Assembly (NCBI GenBank): GCA_032622095.1
Contig: CP136068.1
Span: 129,341,989-129,405,988, forward strand
DNA length: 64,000 nucleotides
Direction: 5' to 3'
Source of the DNA: Siphonodentalium dalli
Taxonomy: Eukaryota > Mollusca > Scaphopoda > Gadilida > Siphonodentaliidae
Positions within the stretch are counted from its first letter, which is position 1, and the number at the start of each line of letters is the position of its first letter. A program made the translations under genes and the position numbers. Shown piece by piece: positions 53,821-64,000 of this stretch. The notes below the pieces were generated by a model, which was not told the DNA's origin, did no database searches, and saw only the letters and a program-made list of their open reading frames with translations.

Positions 53821-54345
53821 TTGTTGTGACAGTGTCGGGGAAATGCAGGGAATCATCATGTCAGATTCTAAACTTAAGGACATATTTCATGACATGCCTG
53901 TAATGTCATACAGACAACCATCTAATCTCAAATCTAAATTTGTATCCAGCAGAAATAGCATGGAAAATAATATCAATGGAACATTCCCGTGTCGGAAAAC
54001 ACAATGCCTCACTTGCCCAAATTATTCACGATTGACCCACTACTAACTCTGTGTGTCTATTAATACCAGGGGACATTTCATTTGCCGTTCATGAGGTGTG
54101 GTGTATGTTATCACATGTCAAAAATATCCAGCCACCATATATATATATCAGAGAAACCACGGGATATACTCTATATAAACGTATGAATGGACACTGTGCA
54201 GGAATCGTGTCTGGAACCGATGATTTTTCGGTTGGGGAACATTTCAATTCACAGGGACATCAGGCTGCAGACTGGTGTATTGCAGTCCTATACGGGGATC
54301 TGCAAAATATCAGAAAAAAACGAAGATCATTGAGATGAAGATGAC
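53821..54345 (+). pseudogene. Penelope-like fragments, right part of copy 2 (RT remnant then GIY-YIG)
   Basis: 53821-53875 continues the minus-strand RT piece interrupted at 48156. From 53876 the plus strand matches 47090-47400: 'NGTFPCRKTQCLTCPNYSRL', then in other frames 'PYIYIRETTGYTLYKRMNGH' and 'GEHFNSQGHQAADWCIAVL', the GIY-YIG endonuclease and its conserved downstream block. Frameshifts separate them. Here the RT piece joins the endonuclease piece directly, without the 172-bp repeats of copy 1. Confidence 0.75.
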
Positions 54346-55097
54346 AGTAAAACTTGACATTATTAGAAATGGACTCAACCGAGACCGGAGTTTCCTAGCA
54401 CACCGTGCCACCCTTTTCCGTATCGCTGACAATAACGTCATTGACGTTGTTTAATGTCATTGATGTTGTTTTCTGTATGCAAACTGACATTACACTTGAG
54501 AAAGACCCCAAGAACGATCAGAAGCTCATGGAAAACAATTTCACAACAAGTTATAAAGGTGTTACAAACTTATTTATATTGTATATTGATAGTAACACAT
54601 TTCAATTAGATACTTCAATTTTTTGTCTGTTTTAAATTTGAAAAAAACTAAATAATTGGCATATTGTCGCCCACGATGGGGCCACGATATACCATCTATC
54701 CATTTTTTCAAAACCGACTACACAATACAAAATATTATATTGTGATATGACTAAACACCGAAAAACCACGATGTCCTAGCTATTGGGAGCCTCACATTAT
54801 ATCTAGCATTTATAATTTCTTCACATTCCTGCCCGATTCTGTGGATCAAAGTACTTAAAGGTCCATAAATATGTTAAATACTTTTATACGGAATTCACAA
54901 TATTATTGCCTCTGAAATTTATAGATATTAGCACTTAGCAATAACAAATTCAGTCCTTTTTTATCCATCTTGCACTGAGAGGCTTATGTAAAACACTGAG
55001 AGGCCATCATACGATGTGTTATTTCTGCCAAATTATATTCTCTATCTTCATCAAATTTCCACAGCAGAGTGTTCCTCGTTACTTTAAATAATTCCAG
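54346..55097. other. no gene seen; intron upstream of exon y
   Basis: AT-rich DNA, ending in a pyrimidine-poor but valid acceptor 'aataattccag'. A second possible acceptor, 'catcaaatttccacag', ends at 55062 but would put stop codons in frame. Confidence 0.45.
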
Positions 55098-55281
55098 GAG
55101 TACTATTTTGCTGGCGACTACCCGTCAGTGATCAAGGCGATATCCAATTTCAAGTCTAATTTGAAGGATCATGGGCATGAGAAACGATATCAAATCCATC
55201 GCACCAGTAAGATATTGCAGCAAATTGTTGACCACAAAAATAATAGATGCAATGGGCTTGTGAGATTCGTCAACTATGACG
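55098..55281 (+). CDS. probable internal coding exon of the host gene (exon y)
   Basis: 184 nt between 'attccag' and G|GTATGTACG. Sixty-one codons plus one base, for example 'EYYFAGDYPSVIKAISNFK', 'HEKRYQIHRTSKILQQIVDH' and 'NGLVRFVNYD'. The final G plus the first two bases of the exon at 56151 complete a codon, and the open frame continues there. This agreement of phase, frame and splice sites supports a true gene. The composition is that of a soluble globular protein; family not recognised. Confidence 0.65.
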
Positions 55282-55324
55282 GTATGTACGCTTTTACAAA
55301 CCTAATTGGCACTGTTCTAAATAT

Positions 55325-55635
55325 AAGTTGAAATAGCATGAACTGTTCATGAATATTTAGTGCATTATTCAGCAAATGTGCATGAACATTTCAAGAATAA
55401 ATACAAACTTTACATGGGACTGCAATTTTATGAACATATCAAGTTCATGAACATGTCTGAATAAGTAGCAGTTCATGAATTGGAAACTGTCAATGAGCTA
55501 TTTCTTATCATGATATTCATGAACTTGATATATTCATGAAATGGCAGTCCCACTTAAGAGTTCATGCACATTTGATGAAAAATTCAAGAACAATGTTGAT
55601 GGAATGTTCATTTTCAATAATTCATGAAGTGTTCT
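55325..55635. repeat. palindromic repeat (foldback MITE-like)
   Basis: 'gggactgcaattttatgaac' with 'atcaagttcatgaac' on the left faces 'gttcatgaacttgat' type text and 'aaatggcagtccc' on the right around 55470-55500. 'gttcatgaa' or its inverse occurs repeatedly. The arms span most of 300 bp. It borders a fragment of the TTAACCCTT MITE (55636-55712). Confidence 0.65.
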
Positions 55636-55712
55636 TGATAGGATACATAGGAGAATGCATTGGCACAGGGTTTTCGCAAAAGTTCAGGAAGCTCAAGTCA
55701 TGGAAGGGTTAA
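55636..55712. mobile_element. right-end fragment of the TTAACCCTT MITE
   Basis: 'gagaatgcattggcacaggg', 'ttttcgcaaaa', 'catggaagggttaa' match the right end of 40552-40802 and of 37850-38100. The left part is missing. Confidence 0.7.
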
Positions 55713-56150
55713 GCCAAATTCCAAGCATCTACGGTAATATAAGTAGATTTATTCAAGGATTTATTTTTGAAAAACTGATGTTTACATGGTTAGTACAAAC
55801 TGGTAGCATTATAGCAATATATTTTATTTGACAAGGTAAAAACTGTGACATAACTAGACAGAATCAAACACCACTATTAATGATGTTCACTTCGATATCA
55901 TTCAGAATAACGCACTAACTTGATGTGCTTTCCTTGAAAAGTATTATTTCCATGAAATGGTTCACTAGTGGTCAACATTGGCATTTAGCAAATAAAATTA
56001 TTTTTGTTTATCATTCCCTGTTGGTTTTATGGGAATGTGTCAGAGGGGAATGTGGGATATGGCAAAGGGACCCACTTCCCCACTCGCGGAAACCCTGCAT
56101 ATAAGACAGCTAGCTCCATATTTATTTATGTTTTTCTCATTCATTTGCAG

Positions 56151-56233
56151 ATGACTGCAACCAAAGTCTTAGGGGCATGTTGCAAGCTATTATAAAGAAG
56201 GACATAGAGGACCGAGGCAGCATACAAGAAACT
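56151..56233 (+). CDS. probable internal coding exon of the host gene (exon z)
   Basis: 83 nt preceded by 'tttttctcattcatttgcag' (a strong acceptor) and followed by ACT|GTAAGT (consensus donor). It joins in phase with exon y. Twenty-seven codons after the split one, including 'NQSLRGMLQAIIKKDIEDRG', a helix-like charged sequence. It ends in phase 0. Downstream exons were not found; a TTAA transposon begins 13 nt after the donor, inside the intron. Confidence 0.65.
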
Positions 56234-56246
56234 GTAAGTTGAGTGG

Positions 56247-57741
56247 TTAACTCTTTCATCTCTGAATTCTCACAGGATTGAACGCTGCGACCCTGGATTT
56301 AATAGATGATTTATCTCAATTATCAATCTTTCATTATTCCTTGTTGCAAAACTCTATCAAACACCGTACAGCCATGAAATTTGGTACACCATCCTCTAGC
56401 AATGGTTGCTAGGCAATTTACCCAGAGTATGGATCAAATTTAAAACCAGCGCCAAATATCATCCCGTACATCAACAAGCACGGTATCCTGCAATACATTT
56501 TATACCATTGTAAAGATAATTAAATTCTGAATTCACAACAGTAAACTTCATTTCCAAACGTTTAATACAGAAGAAGTTATAAAAAACTGAATATGTGTAA
56601 CGTTGCAAACTCAACGTAAATCCATGAAGTTATTTAAGATCTGATAAAAAAAAGCAACTAACTGTTCACCAATAACACCCCCAGCAACAAAAAAGGGCTC
56701 CTTGGTGCAAATACTTTTTAAAAGATTAGATTCTGATCTATATTTGTGTGAAAAATATCAGTTTGAAGCAGTATTGTTAATTTATTATGTGTCTAGCTAT
56801 AGTGAACTCAAAGTTCGTAATTTTCATAACAAAAAGTGAATAGCATGTGTTTACATCAGGCGATCGCTGGCATGGATAATGTAAATTAGTGTGAATTTCT
56901 TTGCACTAATACCTCAGGAACACATCACCAAAGTTTCTACCTAGAATTCTACTTTTTAGGTCACTGAGTAGTGATGAGCCATATAAGGCTATACAATCTA
57001 ACACGAAATGAGATGTTGCGAGAAGCAAGATGGCGGCGCCCATGCACTTGTAATTGCAGAGAATGGTGACTATCCGGTTTTCAATCGGCTGAAACTATGT
57101 AGTGCCAAAACAAATGTTGATAAATGTTGAACAACTAAGACAGTCATATTAATTTTATGGAAACCTAAATCATTTTCCGTATCATTGAGTATTTATTGAA
57201 ATATAAAAAATAAATTCAAGGTGAAATTTACTATAGATCAGAATAGGAACCGGGCTGCGACGTCATTACATTCCGGTCGCTACTACGGTCAATTGCATTG
57301 GAAATGATCCTTTCATAAATGAGAGCTGAATAGCGGCATCAATGTCTGAATCATCCATGAAGTCACAACCTTCACAATCGCATTCGCGAGAATGGTTAAC
57401 ATTACTCAATTAAGTGACGTGTGTGCTGGCAACTGGGTGATCAGGCAACGTATAAAAAAAAACCAGTTGCCATATTCTAGTAAAAGTCATCATCCGAAAA
57501 CAGCTCTTCGTCTGACATACTTATAATTAGAATAAAATAATTCAGTCATTTCCTGGAAGACGGGAAAATTCGGACATGTTTACTGCAAACGATAATATTA
57601 TACCTATTTTTAGAATGCATATCGACGGCTTCAAATTATGGAACCAGTCGCGCCGTGTATCTGCATGCTTGTGCGGGCAGCCGATGTGAACGTCATTTGT
57701 GCTCTGCCTGCTTTTGCAGGTAGCAGTGGTGAAAGAGTTAA
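56247..57741. mobile_element. 1.5-kb TTAA-flanked element with possible piggyBac 5' transposase remnant
   Basis: TTAA 56247-56250 followed by CTCTTTCATC; right end GGTGAAAGAG followed by TTAA 57738-57741. The ends are imperfect inverted repeats. On minus, about 57520-57480, the text starts 'MSDEELFSDDDFY' then stops, and a nearby frame has 'DFMDDSDIDAAIQLSF', acidic strings like the N-termini of piggyBac transposases. No catalytic domain is present, so it is a non-autonomous derivative. The identification of the remnant is tentative. Confidence 0.6.
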
Positions 57742-58713
57742 GGAGTGTTGAAACGAATTTGTTACAATGTGTATTGGCCTTTATTTTTAAATTGGAATTT
57801 ATGTGTAAGTAAGGTGTTAAGTCAGCTGCGATGGAACTGCTTTTATCAATATGACATCATGGGGTTTCCATAGTGGTTCTTGTTTTGGGTCGATCAAATA
57901 TGTCTCGCTTACACTCAGAAAATACTGTACATATATGTCACTCATTTGGTGGACTTCTATGGTTAATATTTGCTCTCACACAGTTGGTGTATAGAAAATG
58001 TATACGTATTTGAAATATGTGTACAATTTTACACATATTTGTGTAGCTGTGTGTCCTCTTAATTACACTTGTAGTAAACATCTACACATTTATGCTTGAT
58101 AATTGTGTTCAAAATATGTAATGTAGGTCTTTAATACACAGTACCCTAATAATACACAGTGCAGCATGTACTTATTTGTACATATTATATCTCACGTTAC
58201 GTTCCCACCTTCTGATTAGCGGAGAGCTGTACCCCTATTCCGTGTAGTGTTCAATCATTTTCAATTTCTTTTAATGATCCTTCTAATCCATTATGTGGAT
58301 ATTTTGGATGAGTACAGATTTCTATAAAACTTTATTGTTCTTTATTGATATCTTTAAACTCAGTTAATTCGGTTCCATCTGATTTAATCAGTTTCGTATT
58401 GACTTTTGCCTTGTATAGTAAAACCTGTCTTGATAGACCACCCAGTTTTTAAATAATCTTTCAAGACAGGTGGTCTTCCAATAGAGTTGTATACCAAAAA
58501 AGTTAAATTATGTACCATAAGATTGTTGATTAGAACATGGATCAGCTATTCAAAAAGCACAAATATATAACTTGATTTTAAACAATTGTATTGGTCAAAC
58601 ATAACAAGATATATAAATTAATGTACATGTCTAAAGTATGTAACAACATATAGTGTCCACATTAATAATCCTTCAGGTAGCTGTCCATTCTGGATTGTTT
58701 ATTTTTCCTGTCA
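57742..58713. other. no gene seen
   Basis: AT-rich, with 'tgtgta' / 'tacaca' rich text at 57960-58190 and no exon-like open segment. Confidence 0.5.
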
Positions 58714-59446
58714 TCAAGTCTGTTTGTTTATATTTGCCTCAAATGGACTACACATAAGAAGCATGTCTGGAACTTGCTCCTGCATGGTGTATCCCCTTTG
58801 AAATTCCAAACACTCTAGTGCCTTGTCATGTTTATACCTGATTGCTTGAATGGTTGGCACACTCTCATCTTCACCGTTGTCACTGTCTGTAGCTTCTTTG
58901 TTTATATTTAAACGTCCACTAAGAATCTTCTTTTCCCAATTTGGGTCACCAGCACATAAGAAGGTCATCATCTATAGCTGCATATTCTACCATGGAGCAT
59001 CCATCTAACAGGTCCTTAAACTGGTCCCCATCAACAGTCACTAATGGCTCAGAAGTTATATCACATTGGCCTAGTCCACATTTAGCAAAACATTTGCTAA
59101 TTGTTCCACTGGAAAGAGAATCCCATGTAGCTTTAAGCCACATTATCGCCTTCAGGATATCTATCGCTTTGGTCAACTCGCTCACGGTTTCAACAGTTTC
59201 CATTTTCATCAGAATGTGGGTCAGCATCTTCTCGCGGTATCTTAATTTCGCTGCTTGTATTATACCAGCATCACAAGGTTGTAACATAGACATAGTACTT
59301 GCTGGCAAGAATTATATTTTTATGTGACTAAGCTCGACGTCAGCGTGTCCGCTGCAGTTGTCCAATAGAAGAAGTATTTTTCTGTCCTTGGTGCACATTT
59401 TGCTGTTGATCAGATTTAGCCATTCTAGGAACACATTATAATTCAT
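58714..59446 (-). pseudogene. pogo/Tigger-type transposase, C-terminal fragment
   Basis: DDE transposase fragment of the Tc1/mariner-related pogo group. From 59446: 'FLEWLNLINSKMCTKDRKIL' and 'LLDNCSGHADVE', which carries the second catalytic Asp, then 'PASTMSMLQPCDAGIIQAAK', where Tigger proteins have LPPxxTxxLQPLDxGIIxxxK. An in-frame TAA precedes this block, and a frameshift near 58960 separates the variable acidic C-terminal part (58971-58714). The DNA-binding half and the first Asp are missing. It abuts a LINE fragment at about 59450. Confidence 0.8.
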
Positions 59447-59451
59447 CTATG

Positions 59452-59845
59452 CCTTTATATTTGCACGATAATGCACTCCTAAAGTGTGCATCCGGAATCC
59501 TATTATGGTATAAGAGGTATATCGAACGATTGGTTCCGGAACTACTTGACTGACCGGAAGCAATACATTGCCATGCACGACTGTCGGTCTCCTACTATGG
59601 ATATTAGTCTTGGGGTCCCCAGAGGTCCATATTGGCTCCTCTCCTTTTTTTATTTTTTGCGAATGATATTCGAAACTCAACATATTTGAATCCCTTATCA
59701 TTTGCTGATGACACAACAGTGTACAAATCCGATACAAATATCTTGAAACTAGAACGTGAAATAAACCTTGAACTACAAAAGCTCTTCCAATGGTGTTGTG
59801 CGAACCGCCTTTCCTTAAATGCTAACAAACCCATATACAAATGTA
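59452..59845 (+). pseudogene. LINE reverse transcriptase fragment
   Basis: Plus-strand text 'YGIRGISNDWFRNYLTDRKQ' and 'ISLGVPRGP' (motif B region), then after a one-base shift near 59630 'PLSFADDTTVYKSD' (catalytic FADD) and 'CCANRLSLNANK'. It is the same RT type as the fragment at 12088, covering the preceding part of the protein. Both ends are truncated: the Tigger fragment on the left and minisatellite on the right. Confidence 0.8.
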
Positions 59846-60775
59846 CCTGGGTAAATTCACCCAGGTTTTTTTGGCCGAAACCCGGGTATAAATCTATCTA
59901 CCAAGACATCCACCAACCATTAAGACCCCCTGAAACCTGGGTTTTACCATGAATTACCCACCTGAAACTGGATAAAAACCCAGGTATGGATAAACCTGGG
60001 TGTAATTACCCAGGTGACCACACCAGGTTAACCCTGGTGTTTCATACCTGGGTGTTTCCCACCCAGGTGAACCATGGTGTTATTCATCCAGGTGTACCCT
60101 GATGTTTCCGACATGGGTGTTTCCCACCAGGTTACCTTGGTGTTATTCACCCAGGTGTACCCTGATGTTTCCTACCTGGGTGTTTCACACCCAGGTGTAC
60201 CTTGGTGTTATTCAGCCAGGTGTACCTTGGTGTTATTCAGCCAGGTGTACCTTGGTGTTTTCTTACTCCGGTGTACCTTGGTGCTTTCTCCAGTTTTCCC
60301 CCGGGTGTTTCTACCAGGGTATACCTCGGGTATGTTAAGCAGGTACCACTCGCTTATATTTTACCCTGGTGTACTCAATAATTTTCACCCAGATTTATCC
60401 CAGGTATACCACCCTGTTATATCCTGGTGTTGGGACACCAGGGTTTATCAGGGTGGATGCACTTGGGTTAAACCTGGGTAAAACTACTGGGGTACACCAG
60501 GGTAAATCATTGAGTTGAACCTGCTTGGGTAGAAAACATCAAGGTACACTTGGGTGTAAACATTGAGATACACCTGGGTTAGAAAATCCCAAGGTACGCA
60601 CAGGTAAGGAAACACCAAGGTACACCTGGGCAGTAAAACACAAAGGTACACCTGGGTATGAAAACACCAAGGTACAACTGGGTGGGAAACACCAAGGTAC
60701 ACATGGGTAGGAAAAATCAAGGAACACCTGGGTGAATAACACCAAGGTTCACCTGTGTGAGGATACCAAAGTGAA
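59845..60775. repeat. 25-bp minisatellite arranged as a palindrome
   Basis: The left half (to about 60490) reads 'ccaggtgtaccttggtgtta' plus 'ttcag' with exact 25-bp spacing at 60191, 60216 and 60241. The right half (60490-60775) is built of the inverse, 'aacaccaaggtacacctggg'. The switch falls near 60480-60500. The open frames 60074-60481 and 60484-60858 are products of the repeat. Confidence 0.85.
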
Positions 60776-63700
60776 ATGATGAGGGTGGCAATGCAGTATA
60801 TTTGGATGGGATGCAGGGGTATTGTTATCAATGGAGTTGTTTTAGTATAATAGAACATTAAGGAAACTGATTGTGGATCAATACAAGTTTATTCAAGGAC
60901 AACAAACTAACTAAAGATAAAATACATGTATAGAAACACATGTAATACATAAATATATAAACTCATTAAACTGCATGGGTTAAAACTTACTGAAAACAAG
61001 AGTTGGGTTAAAATATTGATTAAAAAACACTTGCAAATTCCCTCTTCATACATGTATATGGTATGTTAGGCAAGTTACATGTACATGTAGTTGCAATGTA
61101 TACCGGTACATGACATACCGGTGGACACAAAATTCATTATTTTAGTTCCAATGTCATTTACCAGTATACACGTTGTACCTTGCAACTACAGCTACAGTGA
61201 GGTAGTTTTGTCTCATTTAAACTTTCTAAATGGGTTTCTCCCTTTGAATGACATAAACTAATGTGAGTATACACATGAGCTGTGGTGTGTATTTATTATT
61301 TCTTAGTCTAAGGACATGCTTCCTGTCATTACCTAACTGCTTACAAATATAGATTTGTAATATTGTACTGTAATGCTCCAGAAATAGTCATATTTTGTCC
61401 TGGTTATTTCTTAGTGTTAGAAGGATATGTTGCGTGTTATTATTTGACTCATAAACCCCCAAATGTACATGTAAACAGAACATTTGGGAAAGAGACACAC
61501 CATCTTTATCCTTTTTGTTATAAGCCCACGTAGGCAACGCCGCTTGTGGCGAGCCGTGGGCTTAAGTGAGTACTATGTATACACACTCGACGCTGGGAGA
61601 GCATTGAATCTACAATACTGTTAAACGAAAAAATGTGTTTCCAAAAATATCTTGACCTTTGACACGCTCTTTGAACTCTTGGTCTCGTCTTTCCGAGCCA
61701 CATTTGCAGCGATAGGATAATCGCGTTTATCTTAACCAATCAGAATTAACGTTGCTCACATACGGTAGTTGGGCAAGTAATGCTATTCAAACAACTGAAT
61801 CGCCACATCGGATTCTTATTTTCACGAATTACCACACACGAGATGGACGAGAAAAATCTGCTTACATTATCATTAATGATATACAAGGTGAGTACATGTA
61901 CATTTTCAGTATCGGATGTATCATACGCCTTGTTTGACCGCGATGTAACAAATTCAAAGTCTAACTTCTAACTGTTAAAACTTAAGTCTCGGCACTCTCG
62001 CTGACTGAGTCAGACTCCGAGTCCGAGTCACTCAGCTTACTCAGTCACTAATTGAGTCTATCATCACCCAGGCAATACACTTCGAAATTTAATTTTAAAC
62101 GAATCAATTATTTATCTCATTCTATCTGTGAGTATGTGTACAATGAAAAGATTAATTTACTACACAAAGTCTTGTAAAGGGTTCCAGTCAACGAAACCAG
62201 ATTTTGTGTAGACCAAGCGGAAACCGATTGAATCGATTCGAAACTGGCACACGAAGATGGTAAAATAGTAAAATGGATTTCACCGTGCTAATGCAGTTGG
62301 GATTGTATCACATAACACACTCACACTGGCCTGCACTAGTACACTACACTACAGTCTATAGTAAGGACATTTTATTGACAGTTGAAACTTGAGAAAACAT
62401 TCTGGTAAATAGATTCAATGATTGACAACATTTGCTAAAATTGCAATGCCAAATGGCACATCATTTTCACCTACATGGCGATGCACTTAGAGTTAAACAT
62501 GATAAAGCGTGCCACACATGATGTGATATGTATCGTAAGACAAATATTGGGCACCGGTTACTTGTCAATTGTAGGCCTAGCGTGTGCCGTGGAAAATCGT
62601 ACAACATTTTGTCAGCCACGCAAGGCATCAAATAATTGTGATTTCCTACGATCGTGTTGTGCGATTTAATCGAAGTACTTAGCCAATCAAATTCAACTCT
62701 TAATATAACCATCCGGTGATCACATGTTTCATTTCGCAACATAATGGCATCCATATGTCAGAGTAGCGGGATAGTTTGGACAGCGGAAACATTCATGCCT
62801 GCAATATAACTACATTTGAATACAAAACAAAACAGGTGGACTGGACATCAGCAATTTGGTGTCTACGTGTATATTTATAATATTCAACTGATTGTGAATT
62901 TGTGTGGGGAATTAAATAAGCTGTAGCTTGAAATGACATTGTCAGTGCCAGTGATTTCAGACGTTGATACAAAATAATACCTCTCACCCTAAGTTGCTCG
63001 CTGTAATGCTCAACGCACCATGCCAATTGGTAAAATATTGTTTTTATGATAGTCAATTCTATCTACATGTACAATAGCTACATGTACATGCACATGTAGC
63101 TATAGTAAACTAGGGCTTACTAGTCTGTAGAACTAAAAACACTTGTAATATTAATATTTATTGGAAATTTGTATTAAATATCTGTGATAAATACACATAA
63201 TTATAGACCTATACCTATAGCACATACTACGTTAATAATATCCCATTGCATTACTAGTAACAATCAAGTAAACAACCAGATCGTATGATCTGATCGCATT
63301 GTGTGCGGTGGTCTACCATGATACAGAAGTCGCAAGACTAAAATAGAACTGTGTGCGCACACTGATCCTATTATCGCAAGGGTATGCGACAAATATCGTG
63401 CAACAAATATCGCTTCATGTGCCGCCCGCTTAAGGCCAAAGGGTAATACCATATTGGAAACTAAACTTCTATCTTGGATTGCGCTATTATAGTTTCATCC
63501 TAATAATACATTGCTTGTATTTAAATTTGCACAATATTTTGATATTACCAGTAATTAATATTTTTTGCTCAGTTTTAAATTTGCACATGCATGCAACTAC
63601 AGATTGTGCCTGAACGTTTCATTTATTGGTATTTTCGAATAAAATTGTTGGGTCTGTAGCCAAATAGCTAAAATTCACCATCTTTTATGTTGTTGTTGAT

Positions 63701-64000
63701 TGTTGTTGAAACTTGTATTCTATTTAATAGTATTATCACTAACTGCATTGATGCAAGGTCTCTGGTGCTTGAAGAAGTATCTATTCACTCGGTGCGTTCA
63801 CTCAGTTACCGGCCCAGGCTGGGCATTATAAATTTGTATAATGCTCAATGCTGATAATCCAACAGCATATTAGGCCAAAAAAGATAAAAAATACCTGTGT
63901 TTTGGGTTACATGATCTATAATAATTAGAATAGCTACAATGCTACATCCCAGCAAACATTCCGGCGCCGTAACGGTACCAGTTCGGTGACTGCCACGGTA
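60776..64000. other. no gene seen
   Basis: 3.2 kb without a gene that I can support. A possible short first exon is 61842-61889 (ATG, 16 codons, then AAG|GTGAGT), but it has no other support. 61981-62048 repeats 'gagtcagactccgagtc' type strings. 63060-63110 has nested 'tacatgta' palindromes. Confidence 0.5.

Noticed and set aside
60074-60858. Open frames of 135 and 124 codons with Val/Phe/Leu/Pro repeats
   Set aside because: Produced by the 25-bp palindromic minisatellite; one reads each half.
61842-61889. Possible first coding exon (ATG, 16 codons, AAG|GTGAGT)
   Set aside because: Good donor but too short, without a supporting second exon or promoter evidence.

Overview
The window is repeat-rich, AT-rich genomic DNA of a multicellular invertebrate, most likely a mollusc or close lophotrochozoan. 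The evidence is indirect: spliced-looking exons with GT/AG borders, several non-LTR retrotransposons, Penelope-like and pogo/Tigger pieces, Maverick/Polinton proteins, and dispersed repeats of the 'agctcacctgag' and 'ccataactct' type that are familiar from mollusc genomes. No tRNA, rRNA, CRISPR or bacterial operon was seen. Almost all recognisable coding sequence belongs to mobile or virus-derived elements, and most of it is broken.

Layout. 1-5.7 kb: dispersed repeats, then a nearly full-length LINE on + whose ORF2 carries two in-frame TGA codons. 5.7-9.5 kb: no gene. 9.5-18.3 kb: a 42-bp minisatellite array interrupted by a 6.48-kb palindromic element (10777-17255). Each arm of that element carries a copy of a viral-type FtsK/HerA packaging ATPase joined to zinc fingers. 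The arms differ at the centre, and one arm holds a later LINE insertion. 18.9-35.7 kb: a decayed Maverick/Polinton (adintovirus-like provirus). Most of its genes lie on the minus strand: PolB, an F-box-like protein, packaging ATPase, small virion-type proteins, integrase, a small membrane protein, penton-like minor capsid, a pX-like protein, major capsid, and an adenain-type protease. A zinc-knuckle gene is divergent to PolB across a near-perfect inverted-repeat promoter. Its right end abuts a second, 2.5-kb unit with the same terminal repeats. Three end-proximal genes are followed by histone-type 3' stem-loops.

35.7-64 kb: host intron or intergenic DNA. It contains three probable coding exons of one unidentified host gene on + (37458-37696, 55098-55281, 56151-56233; phases agree) and several TTAA-flanked MITEs. 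It also contains duplicated Penelope-like fragments, one of them split by a 5.7-kb foldback element, a Tigger fragment, a LINE fragment and a palindromic 25-bp minisatellite.

How the parts relate. The Polinton block encodes replication (PolB), integration (integrase), packaging (ATPase), maturation (protease) and capsid functions, as in the known family. Frameshifts and stops in nearly every core gene say that this copy is dead. A few short genes remain open. The palindromic ATPase element, the histone-type 3' ends and the symmetric divergent promoter are the least ordinary features.
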